Position numbers and translations under genes: made by a program. From assembly GCA_963677445.2 (NCBI GenBank), contig CAXXGF010000062.1, positions 165,138-229,137 of the forward strand: a DNA stretch of 64,000 nt, read 5' to 3'. Origin of the DNA: G963677445 sp963677445 (lineage in GTDB: Bacteria > Bacteroidota > Ignavibacteria > Ignavibacteriales > Melioribacteraceae). Each line of letters begins with the position of its first letter. The stretch's first letter is position 1. Below are positions 16,756 to 26,787 of the stretch, in pieces. A model generated the notes under the pieces. The model ran no database searches, had not been told where the DNA came from, and saw only the letters and a program-made list of their open reading frames with translations.

Positions 16756-18468
16756 ATGAGAAGGATTAGTATTTTTACAATAATTTCTCTTCTGTGTATT
16801 TCCTCTTATATTTTCGCGCAAACTTTTTACAAACCTTTCCAAACAAATAATGATGAGTATTTTAAAGCGCTTATCATTTTCGCGCAGTTTGAGGATGATA
16901 CAGCTTCAAACTACAGATGGCCGCCAGGTAAATTACCCCGGTGGGCGGAAAATTTCACTTCCGAAGAAACAGGGACGTTTTCACTTTCAGAATACTACAG
17001 GGTGATGTCATCGGGCCGGTTTAAGTTTATCGCCGATTATTACGATTCACTGGTTTTTATTCCCGGAAGGGAAAAGTTTCCGGGAAGAGGATATAGAAAC
17101 GCAAATTTGGCGGTACTTAAAAAAGTTGATAAAAATATTGATTTCAGGGAGTACGATAATTGGTTTTATAACTCAGAGAATGGCTTGCATAAGTTCAACC
17201 GGGATAGCAGTGACTCTGTGGTTGATATGCTTATTATCATATACCGAAATATTTCAACCGCATGGTTCGGCAATTTTACCGCGATTGCTTCCATAGGATC
17301 TGACATCCTCACAGATGATGGAGTGAAAATTAAAGGAGGTTTCGGAATCAGTTCATCGGGAATAACGGTTCGTAAAGGATTTCAGAGTCCGGAACAGATG
17401 CTCAATTGCCTGGTTCATGAATACGGGCATTATATATATGGAGCGGGACACTCTGACTATGGAGGGGTTATGACGGGAGTTCCTTATCCGGGTGTATTTG
17501 CCACATTACGTTTAAATTCCTGGGAAAGGGAGAGGGCGGGCTATATAAATTTCCTCTCATTACCTGACGATGGAGGGGAGATTGAACTAATGGATTATGT
17601 TACCAGCGGAGACGCGTTAAAGATTCCTGTTGCCGGTGATAACATTTATTATGTGCTTGAGAATCACCAGTTCGTTTCACCATTTGAGGATTTCAATAAA
17701 AAAGCGCTGCCAAACAACCGAAATTCCGGTGGAAAAGGTTTATACATTTACCTTTTTAGTTCTGCCGAGAGGTATCCATATAAGGCGGCGCTTAAATCAG
17801 CGGGGGGAGGCTGGGACTGGGGTATTACCGATACCGTCAAAAACAGTCCGCTATGTGGTTGTGATGTTCCTCTTCTTGGTAAAATAAAAATAAATAGTAT
17901 AAGCGGCCTTGGGGAATCGGCGGCTTCGGCAAGATTCAAAGGCAATATATGGCCGAACTGGTATGTCGCTGATAAAAAAAGTGGCGAACCTCTTCTCACT
18001 GAAGTTTGTATGGGAAGTTTGTTTGACGCGTTCGCTCCCGGTTATAATGAGATATTTTCTCCATGGAGCAATCCTTCATCGGTTGTGCCGGGATATGAAA
18101 ATGTGAGTATTACTGTGCAAATTATAGAAATGTCCGGCGGAAAAATTAAATTAAAGGTTTTCAGGAATGAAGAATCAGCGGTGAAACTCCCCCCCTCAAA
18201 ACCTCATATTTCAGGTTTTAAGAGGGAGGAAAAAGAAAACGCGCTTTTCTGGCACAGTAATAATGAACCTGACATAAAGGAATATTTTATTTACCGGTCA
18301 GAACATGAAAGTTATAACCTGGTATTATTCGGAAAAACGGGGCATATTAAAGAATCTGGGACGCAGAAATTTTCCGGCGATTTCATTCCCGGTTTTTATT
18401 ATTCCGTGCGGGCTGTGGATGAAGATGGATTAAAGTCGGTTTTGTCTGAATCTGTTTATTTCAAATAA
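16756..18468 (+). CDS. Secreted M6-like zinc metalloprotease with C-terminal Fn3 domain
   Basis: The start at 16756 is preferred over an in-frame codon 78 nt upstream: GGGGTGA precedes it and it begins with a clean signal peptide (RRISIFTIISLLCISSYIFAQ region). The mature protein opens with an M6-type segment (KALIIFAQFEDD, SLSEYYRVMSSGRF). Near residue 220 it carries HEYGHYIYGAGH, an HExxH zinc site whose third-ligand spacing is one residue longer than the usual HExxHxxGxxH/D. Residues about 485-571 look like a fibronectin type III domain. No type IX sorting tail is present. Secreted peptidase is likely; substrate unknown. Confidence 0.8.
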   Translation: MRRISIFTIISLLCISSYIFAQTFYKPFQTNNDEYFKALIIFAQFEDDTASNYRWPPGKLPRWAENFTSEETGTFSLSEYYRVMSSGRFKFIADYYDSLVFIPGREKFPGRGYRNANLAVLKKVDKNIDFREYDNWFYNSENGLHKFNRDSSDSVVDMLIIIYRNISTAWFGNFTAIASIGSDILTDDGVKIKGGFGISSSGITVRKGFQSPEQMLNCLVHEYGHYIYGAGHSDYGGVMTGVPYPGVFATLRLNSWERERAGYINFLSLPDDGGEIELMDYVTSGDALKIPVAGDNIYYVLENHQFVSPFEDFNKKALPNNRNSGGKGLYIYLFSSAERYPYKAALKSAGGGWDWGITDTVKNSPLCGCDVPLLGKIKINSISGLGESAASARFKGNIWPNWYVADKKSGEPLLTEVCMGSLFDAFAPGYNEIFSPWSNPSSVVPGYENVSITVQIIEMSGGKIKLKVFRNEESAVKLPPSKPHISGFKREEKENALFWHSNNEPDIKEYFIYRSEHESYNLVLFGKTGHIKESGTQKFSGDFIPGFYYSVRAVDEDGLKSVLSESVYFK

Positions 18469-18587
18469 ATCGGCGCCGGGGGTTCCATAATAATTACGAA
18501 TTAAGAATTAAGAATTTTATGGCTCCTGAACCCAGGGAGAAAATATAATTACATAAGCTGGTCAGGCCGGAACCAAAAGGAATAATT

Positions 18588-19010
18588 ATAATCATAGACT
18601 GACGGAGTCAGAAGCAAGAAGTTATTTAATTGATAATGGATAATTGACAATTGATAATTAAATGATGACCTGGTATTTTATTTTATTAAAACATCCCTGA
18701 CCATCATTCTAATCCTGGCAACCCTGTTTTTACTGGGTCCATCAGCGAAATCCGCGGGATATAATGTCCCGGTTAAAAAAGGGAATAAGGTTTAAAATTT
18801 GAGGGCCTGCCATTACTATTAAGGTTAAAAAATTAAAGAATAAGGTTTTTTGGGGATTTTCAAAGAGAAATTCACGCACCAAAAGAAATCGTCATTATAC
18901 GAAAAATTTTTGAGCTCATGGAATATTTATAATTTGTCTTTTAAGTTGTTCATTGTACATTATTAATTGTTAATTGAATTTTTGCCATTTTGCGTAGAGT
19001 TTAACTCCTT
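18588..19010 (+). repeat. Dispersed intergenic repeat, copy 1 (uninterrupted, about 420 bp)
   Basis: Aligns by eye over its length with 32578-32880 plus 33416-33531 at roughly 80% identity with small indels. It begins with the hairpin CTGAC-GGA-GTCAG (18599-18611). It contains tccatcagcgaaatccgcgg and ends in the near-identical tail aagttgttcattgtacatta through tgccattttgcgtaga. No open frame runs through it. Confidence 0.75.
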
Positions 19011-19130
19011 ACGGGGCAATCTTATATAACAAATAATATTATTTATCCTGTCAGGGACAGCATATTGGTAAAAAATATGGAAACAAAATATACAGTGTGC
19101 CGTCAGATGCACCATATTTATTCACGGGAG
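19005..19130 (+). repeat. Palindrome-cluster repeat, copy 1 (degraded)
   Basis: Matches 43326-43450: ctccttacggggcaatctta, then cctgtcagggacagcatatt, ggtaaaaaa, and agtgtgccgtcagatgcacc in the same order and spacing. Each block is an imperfect hairpin here and a perfect or better one in the second copy. Confidence 0.65.
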
Positions 19131-19273
19131 TACAATTAAACTTGCTGGGGGAGAAAATGATATTTTGCTCAAAATAAAAATAATAATATCGGTTCTCGCG
19201 TTAAGCTTGCTAAAGCAACCCTATTTTAATAACTTTAAAGTTATTTTTTTCACAACTAATCCGAAAAATTCCT

Positions 19274-21736
19274 ATGAAGTATCCTTTTAAAGAAGTAGAA
19301 GAAAAGTGGCAGAAATACTGGGAAGAGAATAAAACTTTCTCAACAGACCTGGAAAAGAATGACAAAAATATTTATTGCCTTGTAATGTTTATTTATCCCT
19401 CGGGCGCGAAGCTGCATTGCGGACACTGGTATAACTATGGCCCGACCGATTCATGGGCGCGTTATAAGAAGCTGCGGGGTTATAATGTATTCGAACCGAT
19501 AGGTTATGACGCTTTTGGCCTTCCCGCTGAGAACTACGCCATAAAAACCGGCATTCATCCTTATGACAGCACTATGACCAATATTGAAGATATCCGCGGA
19601 CAGCTTAAGCAGATGGGATGTATGTATGACTGGAATTCGGAATTAAAAACCTGCGAACCTGAATATTACAAATGGAACCAGTGGATGTTTCTCCAGATGT
19701 ATAAGAAAGGGCTGGCATACAGAAAAAAAGCCCCTGTAAACTGGGACCCGGTCGATCAGACTGTGCTGGCAAATGAACAGGTTCTCCCGGATGGCACGGC
19801 GGAACGTTCCGGAGCTAAAGTTGAGAAAAGGATGCTTTCACAATGGTTCCTTAAAATAACTGATTATGCTGATGAATTGCTCGATGGCCTTGAAAAAATT
19901 GACTGGCCCGAAAAAACAAAATCTATGCAGCAAAACTGGATTGGAAGAAGTTACGGTTCCGAAGTGGTTTTTGATATTGAAGGTTCGAATGAAAAACTGC
20001 CGGTATTTACTACCAGACCTGATACACTTTTCGGGGTTACCTATGTTGTGATAGCTCCCGAAAAGAGCCTGGTGCAGGATATTACCACTGAAGAAAATAT
20101 AGGGAAGGTAAAAGAATATATCGAGCAGAGTAAAGCTCTTTCTGAAATTGAACGTACATCGGCTGTAAAAGAAAAAACCGGCGTGCCCACAGGAGCATAC
20201 GCGATTAACCCGGTAAATGGTGAACGGGTGCCAATATGGATTGGTGATTATGTTCTTGAGAGTTACGGCACAGGTTATGTAATGGCGGTTCCGGCCCATG
20301 ATGAAAGGGATTTTGAATTTGCGAAAAAATTCGGGCTACCGATACGTAAGGTTATTCTCGAACCGGGAACGGAAGAAGATAAAGAACTGGAAGAAGCTTA
20401 CACAGCTTCCGGAACCATGATCAATTCCGGTGAATTTAACGGGCTTTCTTCAGATGACGGGAAGAAAAAAGTTACCGAATACCTTGAAAAAAGGGAAAAG
20501 GGATGTGAAAAGGTCAATTACCGTCTGCGGGACTGGTTGATATCGCGTCAGCGTTACTGGGGTACTCCAATCCCGATTGTGCATTGTGAAAAATGTGGCG
20601 AGGTTCCGGCGCCGGAAGAACAGCTTCCTGTAGAACTTCCTTACGATGTCGATTTTTCACTCGGCAGCGGATCACCGCTGGCAAGAAATGAAAAATTTGT
20701 GAATACAACTTGTCCTTCATGCGGCGCGCCGGCAAAAAGAGACGCCGATACTATGGATACCTTTGTTGATTCTTCATGGTATTACCTGCGTTATCTTAAT
20801 CCCTCCTCAGATAAAATATTTGATACCGAACGGGCTAAAAACTGGAGTCCTGTCGATATGTATGTCGGAGGCGCTGAACATGCCACTATGCATCTGCTTT
20901 ATGCCCGCTTCGTTCATAAATTCCTGCGGGATGAAGGCCTTGTTTCAACTGATGAACCCTTTCAGAAACTTCTTCACCAGGGGACTATAACGAACCAGGG
21001 AGCCAAAATGTCGAAATCAAGGGGTAATGTTGTCAATCCCGATCAGTTTACCGTAAAATATGGCGCTGACGCTTTCAGGATGTACCTTATGTTCATGGGA
21101 CCTTATGAGCTTGGCGGCGACTGGAGTGACAAAGGGATTGTCGGCATCGATCGTTTTGTTAATAAGGTCTATACATTCGCGAAAGAACTGGAATGTGAAA
21201 AGCCTGTCGCTATTCCAGATAAATTTAATATAGCGGAATTAAATGAAGCGGAAAAAAATCTTTACAGAAAGGTGAATATCACCCTTGATAAATTTGATAA
21301 TGAACTTGACAACTTCCGTTTTAATACCGCTTTGGCATTTCTGATGGAATTATCCAATGAAATGCAGAAAGATTTCGGAAATACAAGAGATGAACTTAAG
21401 TATTATGTTTTTGAGCGTTTCATTACAATGCTGGCTCCTCTTGCTCCACATCTGGCAGAGGAATGCCGGAGTCTTATCGGACAAAGTGAAACATTATTTG
21501 AAAATCCGGTATTTTATGAAGCGGATAAAAACGCGCTTACTGTCGATGAGGTTACAATTGTTGTGCAGGTAAATGGCAAGGTAAGGGCAAAGATGAATAT
21601 GCCGGTTAATTCTGATGAAGAAGCTGTCAAAAAACAGGCTTATGAAGAACAGAAAGTAATCGCTCATACCGAAGGTAAAAAAATAATTAAAGAAATATAT
21701 ATCAAAAATAAAATTTTAAATATTGTCGCGAAGTAG
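19274..21736 (+). CDS. leuS: Leucyl-tRNA synthetase
   Basis: Class I synthetase that charges tRNA-Leu. In its 820 aa the HIGH-type motif reads LHCGH (47-51) in the context MFIYPSGAKLHCGHWYNYG. This is the variant with HWYNYG rather than HPLGY. The editing (CP1) domain follows, with TTRPDTLFGVTYVV and VPAHDERDFEFAKKFG. A CEKCG zinc-type knuckle lies near residue 437. The KMSKS signature (GAKMSKSRGNVVNPD) is near residue 578, and the anticodon and C-terminal domains follow. No strong Shine-Dalgarno precedes the ATG. Followed 61 nt later by serS in the same orientation. Confidence 0.97.
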   Translation: MKYPFKEVEEKWQKYWEENKTFSTDLEKNDKNIYCLVMFIYPSGAKLHCGHWYNYGPTDSWARYKKLRGYNVFEPIGYDAFGLPAENYAIKTGIHPYDSTMTNIEDIRGQLKQMGCMYDWNSELKTCEPEYYKWNQWMFLQMYKKGLAYRKKAPVNWDPVDQTVLANEQVLPDGTAERSGAKVEKRMLSQWFLKITDYADELLDGLEKIDWPEKTKSMQQNWIGRSYGSEVVFDIEGSNEKLPVFTTRPDTLFGVTYVVIAPEKSLVQDITTEENIGKVKEYIEQSKALSEIERTSAVKEKTGVPTGAYAINPVNGERVPIWIGDYVLESYGTGYVMAVPAHDERDFEFAKKFGLPIRKVILEPGTEEDKELEEAYTASGTMINSGEFNGLSSDDGKKKVTEYLEKREKGCEKVNYRLRDWLISRQRYWGTPIPIVHCEKCGEVPAPEEQLPVELPYDVDFSLGSGSPLARNEKFVNTTCPSCGAPAKRDADTMDTFVDSSWYYLRYLNPSSDKIFDTERAKNWSPVDMYVGGAEHATMHLLYARFVHKFLRDEGLVSTDEPFQKLLHQGTITNQGAKMSKSRGNVVNPDQFTVKYGADAFRMYLMFMGPYELGGDWSDKGIVGIDRFVNKVYTFAKELECEKPVAIPDKFNIAELNEAEKNLYRKVNITLDKFDNELDNFRFNTALAFLMELSNEMQKDFGNTRDELKYYVFERFITMLAPLAPHLAEECRSLIGQSETLFENPVFYEADKNALTVDEVTIVVQVNGKVRAKMNMPVNSDEEAVKKQAYEEQKVIAHTEGKKIIKEIYIKNKILNIVAK

Positions 21737-21797
21737 AACTTATGTTCATAATTTCGTAAAGCAGCAGAAGATTTGAAAATATCATAAAGAGAGAAAT

Positions 21798-23075
21798 ATG
21801 CTTGACTTAAAATTCATCAGGGAAAATCCTGAAATTGTAAGAAAATCGGTTGAAAACAAAAATGAAAAAGGTAATGTTGATGAGATCCTTTCTCTTGATA
21901 AAGATAGACGTTCCCTTCTTCAGGAAGTTGAGGAATTAAAAGCGCGCCGCAACCAGGTGAGCAAAGAAATTCCGAAACTGAAAAAGGCGGGTGAGAATGC
22001 TGATGATCTGCTCGCGGAAATGAAAACAGTTTCTGACGACATTAAAAGGCTGGATGAAGAGGTGAGGCAGGTTAATGATAAACTCAGACTTCATCTTATC
22101 AGAATTCCCAACCTTCCCCATGAATCAGTTCCTGTTGGCAAATCGGCCGATGATAATGTGGAGACAAAAGTATGGTATCCTGATGATTTTAACGCCGAAA
22201 AAGATTTTACCCCGATGGACCATCTGCAGCTTGGCAAAAAATTAAATATACTCGATTTTGAGAGAGGGGCAAAAATCAGCGGCACAGGTTTTCCGGTTTA
22301 CGTCGGGAAAGGAGCGACTCTCGAAAGAGCTTTGATTAATTATATGATTAATTTCCATATAGAAAAACATGGTTATACCGAAATTATGCCTCCGCTGCTT
22401 GTGAACAGGGATTCCATGTTCGGAACAGGGCAGATACCAAAACTTGAAGAAGATATGTATTTCATGGAAAAAGATGACCTTTTTGCCATACCGACCGCCG
22501 AAGTGCCTATTACGAATATGCACAGGGAGGAAATACTCAGTGAAGAGCAGCTGCCGGTAAAATATGCCGGTTACAGCCCCTGTTTCCGAAGGGAAGCCGG
22601 TTCGCACGGCAAGGAATCGAAAGGTTTTCTGAGAGTGCATCAGTTCAACAAAGTTGAAATGGTAAAAATGGTCAGGCCGGACAGTTCCTATGAAGAACTT
22701 GAGCTTCTTCTTAATGACGCGCTCGATATCCTTCATGAACTGAAAATTCCATATCGTGTTTTATTGCTTTGCACAGGCGACTTAAGTTTTGCCGCCGCGA
22801 AATGTTATGATATCGAAACCTGGTCGCCTGCCGAAAAGAAATGGCTTGAGGCCTCTTCATGCAGCAATTTTGAAGATTTCCAGGCGCGAAGGGCTAACAT
22901 CAGATACCGCAGGGCTGAAGATAAAAAAACTGAGTTTGTTCATACCCTTAACGGTTCGGGACTCGCGACCAGCCGTCTGATGGTTTCTATCTTAGAAAAC
23001 TATCAAACCCCTGAAGGGAAGGTGATTGTACCGAAACCGCTCCAGAAGTATACAGGTTTTGAAATAATAGGCTGA
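21798..23075 (+). CDS. serS: Seryl-tRNA synthetase
   Basis: Class II synthetase charging tRNA-Ser and tRNA-Sec. The 425 residues show the N-terminal long antiparallel coiled-coil arm (about 30-100) that holds the tRNA extra arm. The TAEVP substrate loop (PTAEVPITNMHR), motif 2 FRREAGSHGKESKG and motif 3 GSGLATSRLMVSILENYQ follow. Length is standard. AGAGAG precedes the ATG. It is probably cotranscribed with leuS and ends at the strong terminator at 23131-23186. Confidence 0.98.
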   Translation: MLDLKFIRENPEIVRKSVENKNEKGNVDEILSLDKDRRSLLQEVEELKARRNQVSKEIPKLKKAGENADDLLAEMKTVSDDIKRLDEEVRQVNDKLRLHLIRIPNLPHESVPVGKSADDNVETKVWYPDDFNAEKDFTPMDHLQLGKKLNILDFERGAKISGTGFPVYVGKGATLERALINYMINFHIEKHGYTEIMPPLLVNRDSMFGTGQIPKLEEDMYFMEKDDLFAIPTAEVPITNMHREEILSEEQLPVKYAGYSPCFRREAGSHGKESKGFLRVHQFNKVEMVKMVRPDSSYEELELLLNDALDILHELKIPYRVLLLCTGDLSFAAAKCYDIETWSPAEKKWLEASSCSNFEDFQARRANIRYRRAEDKKTEFVHTLNGSGLATSRLMVSILENYQTPEGKVIVPKPLQKYTGFEIIG

Positions 23076-23130
23076 TATTTTTTTATATACGAAACTATTT
23101 TGTATTTTTTAACGTATTAAAAAACGGGGA

Positions 23131-23186
23131 AAAGCTCAATATTGCCATTTTGCAAAAAATCAATATTGGGCTTTACTCTTTTTTTT
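23131..23186 (+). terminator. Rho-independent terminator after leuS-serS
   Basis: The 14-nt arms aaagctcaatattg (23131-23144) and caatattgggcttt (23161-23174) pair with one G.U. The T-rich tail runs to 23186. Confidence 0.85.
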
Positions 23187-23234
23187 ATAAGCCTGGTGTT
23201 TTTTCTATAATAAGCAGATATCAAGTGTTATTTA

Positions 23235-24983
23235 ATGAAATATCTTTTTGAATTAAAAAAATATTTTTACCGATACCGAAAAACCCTCTACCTGGGTATT
23301 CTCTTTATTCTTATAGCCAATTTTGCCCAGGTATCTATACCAATGTTGCTCAGGGAGAGTATTGACCAGATAAATATTAAAGAGAATTATTCACGGCTTT
23401 ATTATTACGCGATGTTAATAGTCGGGGCGGCTTTACTCAGCGGGTTGTTCCGTTTTCTTATAAGACAGACAGTTATTGTTGTATCCCGAAAAATTGAGTA
23501 TGATCTGAGACATGATTTCTGGGAACATATACAGAAACTTTCTCTTAATTTTTTTCAGAACAACAGCGCCGGTAATCTAATGGCTCACGCGACAAATGAT
23601 ATAAGCGCTGTGAGAATGTTTGCCGGTCCGGCTGTTATGTATTCTATCGACACTGTTACCAAATTTCTTATTGTTATTGTGATAATGACCGCTATTAGTC
23701 CGGCTCTTACTCTTTATACTCTTCTGCCTCTGCCTCTTCTTTCATGGTTTGTATATAAGCTCAGTAAGAAAATTCATAAGAAATTCACAAGAATTCAGGA
23801 GAAATTTTCAGATATTACCACAAAAGCCCAGGAAAGTTTTTCAGGAATCCGGGTAATTAAATCTTATATCAGGGAAGAGTCTGAGATAGAAGAGTTTCGA
23901 AAACTTGGGCAGGAATATCTTGAAAGAAATATGGATAAGGTGAAGATTCAGGCTCTTTTTCAGCCGATTCTTTATCTTATCTCAGGCCTGTCGATAATCA
24001 TTGTTATTTCGGCGGGGGGATTTATGGTGATTGAAGGCTCTCTGACCCTCGGGGATATTTCCGCGTTCGTAATATACCTCGGCCTTTTAATCTGGCCGAT
24101 GATCGCTTTCGGATGGGTTGTCAATATTATCCAGCAGGCGGACGCAAGTATGAAAAGAATAAAGAAACTGCTTGATAAGGAACCTTCCATAAAAGAAAGT
24201 TACCGCACCAGTTATCTTATAAACAATTTAAAAGGAAATCTGAAATTTGATAATGTAAGTTTCCAATACAGGAAAGATTTACCTCTGGCATTAAAGAATA
24301 TCAATTTAGATATTAAAGCGGGGGAAACGGTTTCATTTATTGGCCATACAGGTTCGGGGAAATCTTCTCTCGTCAGCCTGATTCCCCGGCTTTACGATGT
24401 TACTTCAGGCACACTGCTGATTGACGGAAGGGATGTAAGGGAGATACCTCTTTCGGTATTAAGGAGAAATATCGGTTTTGTAACTCAGGAAACCTTCTTG
24501 TTTTCCGATAAACTTGAAAAGAATATTCTTTACGGGGGTGATAAATTTTCAGATGATCTGCTTTACATGGTTGCGGCTATTTCCAGAATCAATAAAGATG
24601 TCGATGGTTTTCCGCAAGGTTATGATACGATTCTTGGCGAACGGGGAATAACACTTTCCGGCGGTCAGAAACAGAGAACCTCTATAGCGCGGGCGCTGGC
24701 AATAAATCCGAAAGTTCTTATTCTCGACGATTCTTTTTCGGCGGTTGATACGGCTACCGAGGAGGAAATTTTAGGGAGATTAAAGGAATACAGAAAGGGA
24801 TTAACAAATATTATAATAAGTCACAGGATATCAACCGTTAAAAACTCAGATAGAATTTATGTGGTGAATGAAGGAGAAATTGCTGAGGAGGGAACACATG
24901 ATGAGCTTATTGAAGCGAACGGGCTTTATGCCGAACTGCATTATAAACAGCTACTTGAAGAAGAACTGAAAGGTATCAACTGA
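23235..24983 (+). CDS. ABC exporter half-transporter, degenerate-site subunit
   Basis: Type IV ABC exporter half (582 aa): six membrane helices (about 1-310) and a nucleotide-binding domain. Walker A is GHTGSGKSSL, the signature is an intact LSGGQKQR, and the Walker B region ends in LILDDSF, with Asp where the catalytic Glu normally stands. The H-loop is ISHR. With the next gene it forms a heterodimer of the TM287/288 or BmrCD kind, in which one ATP site is inactive. The stop overlaps the next start (TGATG). Exported substrate (lipid or drug) unknown. Confidence 0.92.
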   Translation: MKYLFELKKYFYRYRKTLYLGILFILIANFAQVSIPMLLRESIDQINIKENYSRLYYYAMLIVGAALLSGLFRFLIRQTVIVVSRKIEYDLRHDFWEHIQKLSLNFFQNNSAGNLMAHATNDISAVRMFAGPAVMYSIDTVTKFLIVIVIMTAISPALTLYTLLPLPLLSWFVYKLSKKIHKKFTRIQEKFSDITTKAQESFSGIRVIKSYIREESEIEEFRKLGQEYLERNMDKVKIQALFQPILYLISGLSIIIVISAGGFMVIEGSLTLGDISAFVIYLGLLIWPMIAFGWVVNIIQQADASMKRIKKLLDKEPSIKESYRTSYLINNLKGNLKFDNVSFQYRKDLPLALKNINLDIKAGETVSFIGHTGSGKSSLVSLIPRLYDVTSGTLLIDGRDVREIPLSVLRRNIGFVTQETFLFSDKLEKNILYGGDKFSDDLLYMVAAISRINKDVDGFPQGYDTILGERGITLSGGQKQRTSIARALAINPKVLILDDSFSAVDTATEEEILGRLKEYRKGLTNIIISHRISTVKNSDRIYVVNEGEIAEEGTHDELIEANGLYAELHYKQLLEEELKGIN

Positions 24984-26770
24984 TGGCAGAACACAAAGAT
25001 GATGAAGTTCTGGGCAAAGCCTACGACTCGAAACTGATGAGAAGACTTCTCGGCTACGTCCGACCATATAAAAAATATGTCGTCTTAGCCATTTTACTGA
25101 ATCTTATCGTCGCGGGACTCAGACCTTTAAGGCCTTATCTTACAAAAATCGCTATCGATGACAGCATTGCCAATAAAGATTATGAGGGATTGATACTTAT
25201 TTCGGTTCTTCTGATTGGGTCGCTTATTATCCAGGGGGTTGTTCAGTACCTGTTAACTTACTTTACCCAGTTGATGGGTCAGAAAATTATCTATGATCTC
25301 AGGATAAAAATATTCAGCCATGTACAGAAACTGGCCCTGAAATATTTTGATAAAACTCCTATCGGACGGATTGTAACCAGGACCACAAATGATGTTGAGT
25401 CATTGAATGAGCTCTTTTCTTCAGGGATAGTTATGGTGTTCAGTGATATATTTATAATTATCTGGATACTGATGTTTATGTTCTTTATGGCCTGGGATCT
25501 CTCACTTGTAACACTTTCTGTGCTTCCGGTTCTGATATACGCCACATTTCTTTTCAGAAGGAAAGTAAGGGAGTCATACAGGGATGTAAGGTTTCATCTG
25601 GCGAGGCTGAATTCTTATATGCAGGAACACATATCAGGAATGAATATTATCCAGCTATTTAACAGGGAGAAAGAGGAAACTAAAAAATTCGGTTCAATAA
25701 ATGAAGATCATAAAAACGCAAATATAAGGTCTGTTTTTTATTACGCGGTATTTTTTCCGGTTGTTGAATTATTGAGCTCAATTGCCATTGCGCTTATTAT
25801 ATGGTATGGAGGGGGAGAAGTTGTCAGCAGCACAATGACAATAGGAGTGTTATTCGCCTTTATTCAATATACCGAAATGTTTTTCAGACCTGTCAGGGAC
25901 CTCTCGGAAAAATACAATATTCTTCAGACCGCGATGGCATCATCTGAAAGAATATTTAAATTATTGGATAATGATACATTTATCAAAAACCCCGAAACGC
26001 CGGTTAAACTTGAAAATGTAGAGGGAAAAATCGAATTTGAGAACGTTTGGTTTGCCTATAATAAAGATGAGTATATTCTGAAAGACCTCTCATTTTCCAT
26101 TAATCCGGGGGAAACTGTCGCAATAGTGGGAGCTACAGGAGCCGGAAAGACAAGTATTATAAATATACTCACCCGGTTTTATGATATTCAGAAGGGGAAA
26201 ATAAAGGTAGATGGAAAAAATATTACTGAGCTTGATAAACGTGAATTAAGGAAATATATAGCTGTTGTTTTGCAGGATGTATTCCTCTTTTCAGGTACCG
26301 TTGAGTCAAATATAAGTCTTGGCGATCCGGACATCACAATTGAACAGATGGAGGAAGCGGCAAAAACAGTCGGCGCCTGGAAGTTTATTAACAGCCTGCC
26401 CGATAAATATCAGGAAAAGGTAATGGAAAAGGGAGCGACTATAAGTGTTGGTCAGAAACAGCTCATTTCTTTCGCCCGGGCTTTGGCTCGTAACCCTGGA
26501 ATTCTAATTCTTGATGAAGCGACTTCCAGTATCGATACCGAAACAGAAATTCTTATTCAGGGGGCAATCGAAAAATTGCTCAGGGGAAGAACCTCAATAG
26601 TAATTGCTCATCGTCTATCCACTATTCAGAACGCGGATAAAATAATTGTGATGCATAAAGGTGAAATAAGAGAGATGGGCACACATCAGCAATTGATCGC
26701 TGAAAGGGGCATTTACTTCAAGCTCTATCAGCTTCAATATAAAGAACAGGAGATAACAAAAACAGCTTAA
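24983..26770 (+). CDS. ABC exporter half-transporter, catalytic-Glu subunit
   Basis: Second half (595 aa), with a membrane domain (about 30-320) and NBD. Walker A is GATGAGKTSI and Walker B LILDEATSS, with the catalytic Glu present. The signature is degenerate (ISVGQKQL instead of LSGGQ) and the H-loop is IAHR. Paired with the upstream subunit, its own Walker site uses the intact LSGGQ of the partner and is active. The other site combines Asp and SVGQ and should be impaired. It is followed after 17 nt by fbp. Confidence 0.92.
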   Translation: MAEHKDDEVLGKAYDSKLMRRLLGYVRPYKKYVVLAILLNLIVAGLRPLRPYLTKIAIDDSIANKDYEGLILISVLLIGSLIIQGVVQYLLTYFTQLMGQKIIYDLRIKIFSHVQKLALKYFDKTPIGRIVTRTTNDVESLNELFSSGIVMVFSDIFIIIWILMFMFFMAWDLSLVTLSVLPVLIYATFLFRRKVRESYRDVRFHLARLNSYMQEHISGMNIIQLFNREKEETKKFGSINEDHKNANIRSVFYYAVFFPVVELLSSIAIALIIWYGGGEVVSSTMTIGVLFAFIQYTEMFFRPVRDLSEKYNILQTAMASSERIFKLLDNDTFIKNPETPVKLENVEGKIEFENVWFAYNKDEYILKDLSFSINPGETVAIVGATGAGKTSIINILTRFYDIQKGKIKVDGKNITELDKRELRKYIAVVLQDVFLFSGTVESNISLGDPDITIEQMEEAAKTVGAWKFINSLPDKYQEKVMEKGATISVGQKQLISFARALARNPGILILDEATSSIDTETEILIQGAIEKLLRGRTSIVIAHRLSTIQNADKIIVMHKGEIREMGTHQQLIAERGIYFKLYQLQYKEQEITKTA

Positions 26771-26787
26771 AATAAGGAGAGAAATAT

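Larger units (their letters stand above)
18469..19273. other. 805-bp spacer filled by dispersed repeats
   Basis: No gene. 18588-19010 is the uninterrupted copy of the long dispersed repeat and 19005-19130 a copy of the palindrome family also found at 43326-43450. The rest is AT-rich, with a phrase (attacgaattaagaattaag) of a type common in such spacers. No T-box or other leader is seen before leuS. Confidence 0.65.

Noticed and set aside
18469..19273. T-box or other tRNA-sensing leader before leuS
   Set aside because: No conserved specifier loop or T-box bulge sequence was found; the spacer is explained by dispersed repeats.
22242..22736. Minus-strand frame (164 aa) within serS
   Set aside because: Antisense to the class II core of serS, without homology features or start signal.
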